A stretch of DNA of 10,760 bases from Spirochaeta sp. (GTDB lineage: Bacteria > Spirochaetota > Spirochaetia > DSM-2461): assembly GCA_030592625.1 (NCBI GenBank), contig JAUVIY010000062.1, positions 1 through 10,760 of the forward strand, read 5' to 3'. The notes beneath the pieces are model-generated. The model saw only the letters and a program-made list of their open reading frames with translations, had not been told where the DNA came from and did not search any database. The position numbers and the translations under genes are program-made. Numbering within the stretch: the stretch's first letter is position 1; each line of letters opens with the position of its first letter. Positions 8,021-10,760 of the stretch are shown in pieces.

Positions 8021-9139
8021 CTAGAGTTCGACATAAACGCCGTTCTGAACCTGGTAGACAGCGAATCCGACGCCAATCGCATCACCATTCTCATCGAAAC
8101 TGATGTTTCCGAGGGGAGTGTCGACATAGTTGGATCGCAGGGCGTCCATAATGGCCACACCATCTGTGCTGCCGGCATTCTCAATGGCGGTAAGCAGGGC
8201 AATGGTTGCAGCATATCCGTTGATAAAGAATGCACCGGGATCTTCGCCGTATGTGGACTTATGATCGGCAGTGGCTTTCTGGCTCATTGGATTGGACGAG
8301 GTGTCCATAGGTCCGGATGCATATACACCTTCAGAATATTCACCGGCCACCTGAATGAAGGTATTATCTTTAACACCATCATCAGAGATGAAGGGAATAT
8401 CAAGGCCCATCTGACTCATCTGCTGGACAAGCTTGGAAGCCTCAGGATGGTAACCGCCATATACAATGCCTTCGGCATCGGTATTGGCGATTTTGGTGAG
8501 TATTGCCGAGTAATCGACGGCATTTGCGGTGATTCCTTCGTAAAGCACGATTTCGATGCCGAGACCTTCAAGAGAAGCGACAGTGAAATCAGCAAAACCT
8601 TTGCCGTAGTCCTGCTTGTCATGAAGGACAGCAACGGTCTTGAGCCCGAGCTTCTTGTCGATAAATTCAGCGTCGGTGGCGGCCTGGGCATCATCCGGAG
8701 CGATGGTACGGAAGAAATTGGGGTAATTGCCGCTCTGGGTAAGAGCCGGGTTGGTGGCCGAGGGGCTGATTGCTGGTAAATTTGCCTCGTTATAAATACC
8801 CATAGCACTCTTTGTAGCACCGGAGCAGATATGACCGATAACGGCAACAACGCCTTCACCGACTACCTTGGCGGCACTATTTGCAGCAACTTCAGGCTTG
8901 CAGACATCATCCTCGATAACCAACTCGATCTGTCTGCCGAGAACTCCGCCATTGGCATTCCAATCGGCAACAACCAGCTCAGCGGCTTTGATAGTGGGGA
9001 TACCGTAGGATGCCAGGTCGCCGGTATGAGGTCCGACAACGGCAATCTTAATTGCGCCCTCTTCTTTCTTGCAACCGGCAACGAAAAACATCGCTGTGAC
9101 GGCCAGCAGAAGTACTAGAACTGTGAAAAGCTTCTTCAT
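8021..9139 (-). CDS. livK: Branched-chain amino acid binding lipoprotein (LivK/LivJ type)
   Basis: Extracytoplasmic substrate-binding protein that captures the amino acid and delivers it to LivH-LivM. The 372-residue protein starts with a lipoprotein signal peptide: Lys2-Lys3, hydrophobic core to about residue 20, then Val-Ala-Gly-Cys with Cys23 as the lipid-attachment site, followed by Lys24-Lys25. The mature part is a type I periplasmic-binding fold of the Leu/Ile/Val family (IAVVGPHTGDLASYG near the start, then NANGGVLGRQIELV and the GHICSGAT segment). E. coli LivK is soluble and periplasmic, so the lipid anchor differs from that model but is common in other groups. AAGGAG lies 10 bases before the ATG. 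It is the first gene of the operon, with its own promoter and a hairpin after it, consistent with higher expression than the rest. Specificity among branched-chain or other amino acids cannot be told by eye. Confidence 0.94.
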   Translation of the reverse strand: MKKLFTVLVLLLAVTAMFFVAGCKKEEGAIKIAVVGPHTGDLASYGIPTIKAAELVVADWNANGGVLGRQIELVIEDDVCKPEVAANSAAKVVGEGVVAVIGHICSGATKSAMGIYNEANLPAISPSATNPALTQSGNYPNFFRTIAPDDAQAATDAEFIDKKLGLKTVAVLHDKQDYGKGFADFTVASLEGLGIEIVLYEGITANAVDYSAILTKIANTDAEGIVYGGYHPEASKLVQQMSQMGLDIPFISDDGVKDNTFIQVAGEYSEGVYASGPMDTSSNPMSQKATADHKSTYGEDPGAFFINGYAATIALLTAIENAGSTDGVAIMDALRSNYVDTPLGNISFDENGDAIGVGFAVYQVQNGVYVEL

Positions 9140-9183
9140 TTGATTTTCTCTCCTTTTGAAAATTCGAATTTATCTTCGATGAA

Positions 9184-9201
9184 GGATATTCCTGTATATC
9201 C
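9184..9201. promoter_or_regulatory. Inverted repeat over the livK -10 box, possible operator
   Basis: GGATAT (9184-9189) and ATATCC (9196-9201) form a 6-bp inverted repeat with a 6-base spacer. It covers the -10 box and the expected start point, the position of a typical repressor site. The bound regulator is unknown. Confidence 0.4.
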
Positions 9202-9221
9202 GCTAGAATACCAGTTGTCAA
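9193..9221 (-). promoter_or_regulatory. Sigma70-type promoter of the liv operon
   Basis: On the minus strand a perfect -35 TTGACA (9221-9216) is followed after exactly 17 bases by TATACA (9198-9193), which matches four of six -10 positions. Transcription would begin near 9186, leaving a leader of about 45 bases with the livK ribosome site at 9155-9150. Confidence 0.7.
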
Positions 9222-9225
9222 TTAT

Positions 9226-9239
9226 GGCAAATGATTGCC
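9226..9239. promoter_or_regulatory. Dyad just upstream of the livK -35 box
   Basis: GGCAA-ATGA-TTGCC is a perfect 5-bp inverted repeat with a 4-base spacer, ending 4 bases upstream of the -35 box when read on the minus strand. It could be an activator or second operator site; chance is not excluded. Confidence 0.3.
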
Positions 9240-9629
9240 GCAATAATCCTGTCTGACCAAGAATACTAAATGACAGTCAATTTGCACGCTTCTGAACATA
9301 GTTGATTGTATATCTACTGCTATTTCCCTCATTAATCGAGACTCCATAGTCATTTTCACCTCAAAAACGCGAGTATTCAGTCAAATTACCTGCTTTCGTT
9401 TTTCAAACTAACGTAATTTAACATAAATCTTCATAATCCTCTAATTGCCTTTTTTCAGTGAAAAGATGAAGTCCTAACCGTATTTTACAGCTCAGCGACG
9501 ATTTGACTCCGATTTTTTACTCTTCCAGGTTTTATCGTAAGCTTCACTTTTTCGTGTCAGTTCCCGGTAAACATAGGATGTAATAAAGTTAGGATTGTCT
9601 AAGTTTTCGGAAAGCATTATCTTATTTTC

Positions 9630-9635
9630 AGGAGG
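9630..9635 (+). promoter_or_regulatory. Ribosome binding site of aceE, close to the ATG
   Basis: A full AGGAGG lies only 4 bases ahead of the ATG at 9640, closer than usual. The protein N-terminus still aligns with AceE from its first residues and no better start exists nearby, so the ATG at 9640 stands. Confidence 0.7.
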
Positions 9636-9639
9636 CAGC

Positions 9640-10760
9640 ATGCCAGACTCCTATATAGACCCGGATCCTCAGGAAACTCATGACTGGCTTGAATCCCTGG
9701 AAGGCGTCATCGACGCTGAGGGAAAGGACAAAGCCACATACCTCCTCAAAGAACTGATTAACCGAGTGCGAGAACAGGGTATCCGACCTCCGGATACGAC
9801 AATCTCCCCATATGCCAATACCATTGTGCCGGAGAAAGCGGAAAAGATACCCGGAGACAGCCTGACCGCAATGAAAGTGGCGGCCTGTGTCCGGTGGAAC
9901 GCCATGGCAATGGTGGTCAGAGCCAACAAAAATCCCGATGGCCTGGGCGGTCATATTGCGAGTTTCGCATCTTCGGCTGCACTTTATGAGGTAGGATTTA
10001 ATTGGTTCTTCAAGGGATACGACGCTGTCAACGGCCCGGATCTTATCTTTTTTCAGGGTCACTCGGCACCGGGTATGTACGCCCGGGCTTTTGTCGAGGG
10101 TCGTCTCGACGAAGAGCAGCTCCTGAATTTTCGACGGGAGGTGGACGGTAACGGGCTTTCTTCCTATCCACATCCCTACCTGATGCCGGACTTCTGGCAA
10201 TTCCCGACTGTATCAATGGGACTCGGACCACTGATGGCCATTTATCAGGCTCGGTTTATGAAATACATGCAGGCCCGCGGCCATGCGGACATCGGCAACC
10301 GGAAGGTCTGGGCCTTCATGGGTGACGGTGAATCCGACGAGCCGGAAAGCCGTGGAGCCCTGAGTCTGGCTGCTCGTGAAAATCTGGACAATCTCATATT
10401 CGTAGTGAACTGCAACCTTCAGAGACTGGATGGACCGGTCAGGGGTAACGGCCGCATCATTGATGAACTTGAAGGAGCTTTCAATGGCGCCGGCTGGAAC
10501 GTTATTAAAGTAATCTGGGGAACCGAATGGGACGACTTGATGAAAAAGGATACCGAGGGTGTCCTCTTGCGGAAGTTCGCATCCATGGTGGACGGTGAAT
10601 TTCAGGTTGTCCGTTCCAAGGGTCCTGAGCAATTGAGGAAGACTTTCTTCGAATCCGATCCGAAGATTGCGGATCTGGTAAAAGACATGAGCGACCGGGA
10701 TCTCTGGCAGATGACCCGAGGCGGCCATGATCCGAGGAAGATATACCCCGCCTTTGCCCA
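9640..10760 (+). CDS. aceE: Pyruvate dehydrogenase E1 component, homodimeric AceE type, 5' part
   Basis: Thiamine-diphosphate enzyme that decarboxylates pyruvate and passes the acetyl group to the lipoyl domain of E2, feeding acetyl-CoA synthesis. The window covers 373 codons of a protein that has about 887 residues in E. coli. It follows the AceE family throughout: PQETHDWLESLEGVI near the start; FQGHSAPGMYARAF with His141 (E. coli His142); GNGLSSYPHPYLMPDFWQFP; the cofactor and magnesium motif GDGESDEPES (228-237) ending in NCNLQRLDGP (257-266); and RGGHDPRKIY near the right edge. Numbering differs from E. coli by one residue, showing no insertion or loss. The E2 and E3 genes would be expected downstream, outside the window. 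The gene is divergent from livK. No truncation or frameshift is seen. Confidence 0.97.
   Translation, partial: MPDSYIDPDPQETHDWLESLEGVIDAEGKDKATYLLKELINRVREQGIRPPDTTISPYANTIVPEKAEKIPGDSLTAMKVAACVRWNAMAMVVRANKNPDGLGGHIASFASSAALYEVGFNWFFKGYDAVNGPDLIFFQGHSAPGMYARAFVEGRLDEEQLLNFRREVDGNGLSSYPHPYLMPDFWQFPTVSMGLGPLMAIYQARFMKYMQARGHADIGNRKVWAFMGDGESDEPESRGALSLAARENLDNLIFVVNCNLQRLDGPVRGNGRIIDELEGAFNGAGWNVIKVIWGTEWDDLMKKDTEGVLLRKFASMVDGEFQVVRSKGPEQLRKTFFESDPKIADLVKDMSDRDLWQMTRGGHDPRKIYPAFA

Larger units (their letters stand above)
9140..9639. other. AT-rich spacer between divergent livK and aceE
   Basis: This 500-base spacer contains no ORF I would call on either strand and is visibly more AT-rich than the coding parts. 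The livK side holds the promoter and dyads described above, plus TGACAGTCA at 9271-9279, a short palindrome. From about 9300 to 9629 I see no gene, no strong hairpin and no promoter for aceE that meets both a -35 and a -10 match at proper spacing. Confidence 0.75.

Noticed and set aside
8015..8779. Plus-strand reading frame of 254 codons
   Set aside because: It is antisense to livK and has no recognisable domain or ribosome site.
9451..9465. T-run and A-run (TTTTTTCAGTGAAAAG) as a terminator
   Set aside because: It lies between divergent genes, where nothing needs to end, and the stem is made only of A-T pairs with one G-C.
9628..10200. Minus-strand reading frame of 190 codons
   Set aside because: It is antisense to the highly conserved 5' part of aceE.

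Overview
The window holds parts of four transcription units made of ordinary bacterial metabolic and transport genes. From left to right they are: the 5' three quarters or more of metH (cobalamin-dependent methionine synthase, minus strand, running off the left edge); a gene for an unrecognised lipoprotein (plus strand); a complete five-gene branched-chain amino acid ABC transporter operon, livK-livH-livM-livG-livF (minus strand, reading right to left from 9139 to 4292); and the 5' part of aceE (pyruvate dehydrogenase E1, plus strand, running off the right edge). I see no tRNA, rRNA, CRISPR array, transposase, phage gene or recognisable defence system.

Two spacers separate divergent genes. 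The 345-base gap between metH and the lipoprotein gene is packed with hairpins and carries one copy of a short palindromic repeat. A second, related copy lies inside the 5' coding end of the lipoprotein gene, where it encodes part of the signal-peptide region. The 500-base AT-rich gap between livK and aceE carries a good sigma70-type promoter for livK with an inverted repeat over its -10 box and a second dyad just upstream of its -35 box. Inside the liv operon a perfect hairpin followed by a T-run sits between livK and livH. This is a plausible partial terminator that would let the binding protein be made in excess over the membrane components.

The genes fit a heterotrophic bacterium that imports branched-chain or similar amino acids, regenerates methionine using cobalamin, and oxidises pyruvate with the homodimeric AceE-type dehydrogenase. 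LivK and the unknown protein both have lipoprotein signal peptides. Lipid-anchored binding proteins are common in Gram-positives and spirochaetes, but AceE and MetH resemble the Gram-negative forms. A spirochaete-like host is my best guess; it is inference from style, not from a marker gene.

The most interesting point is the palindromic repeat that appears both between genes and in frame inside a coding sequence, reminiscent of coding palindromic elements known in Rickettsia. The rest of the window is well-conserved housekeeping material.
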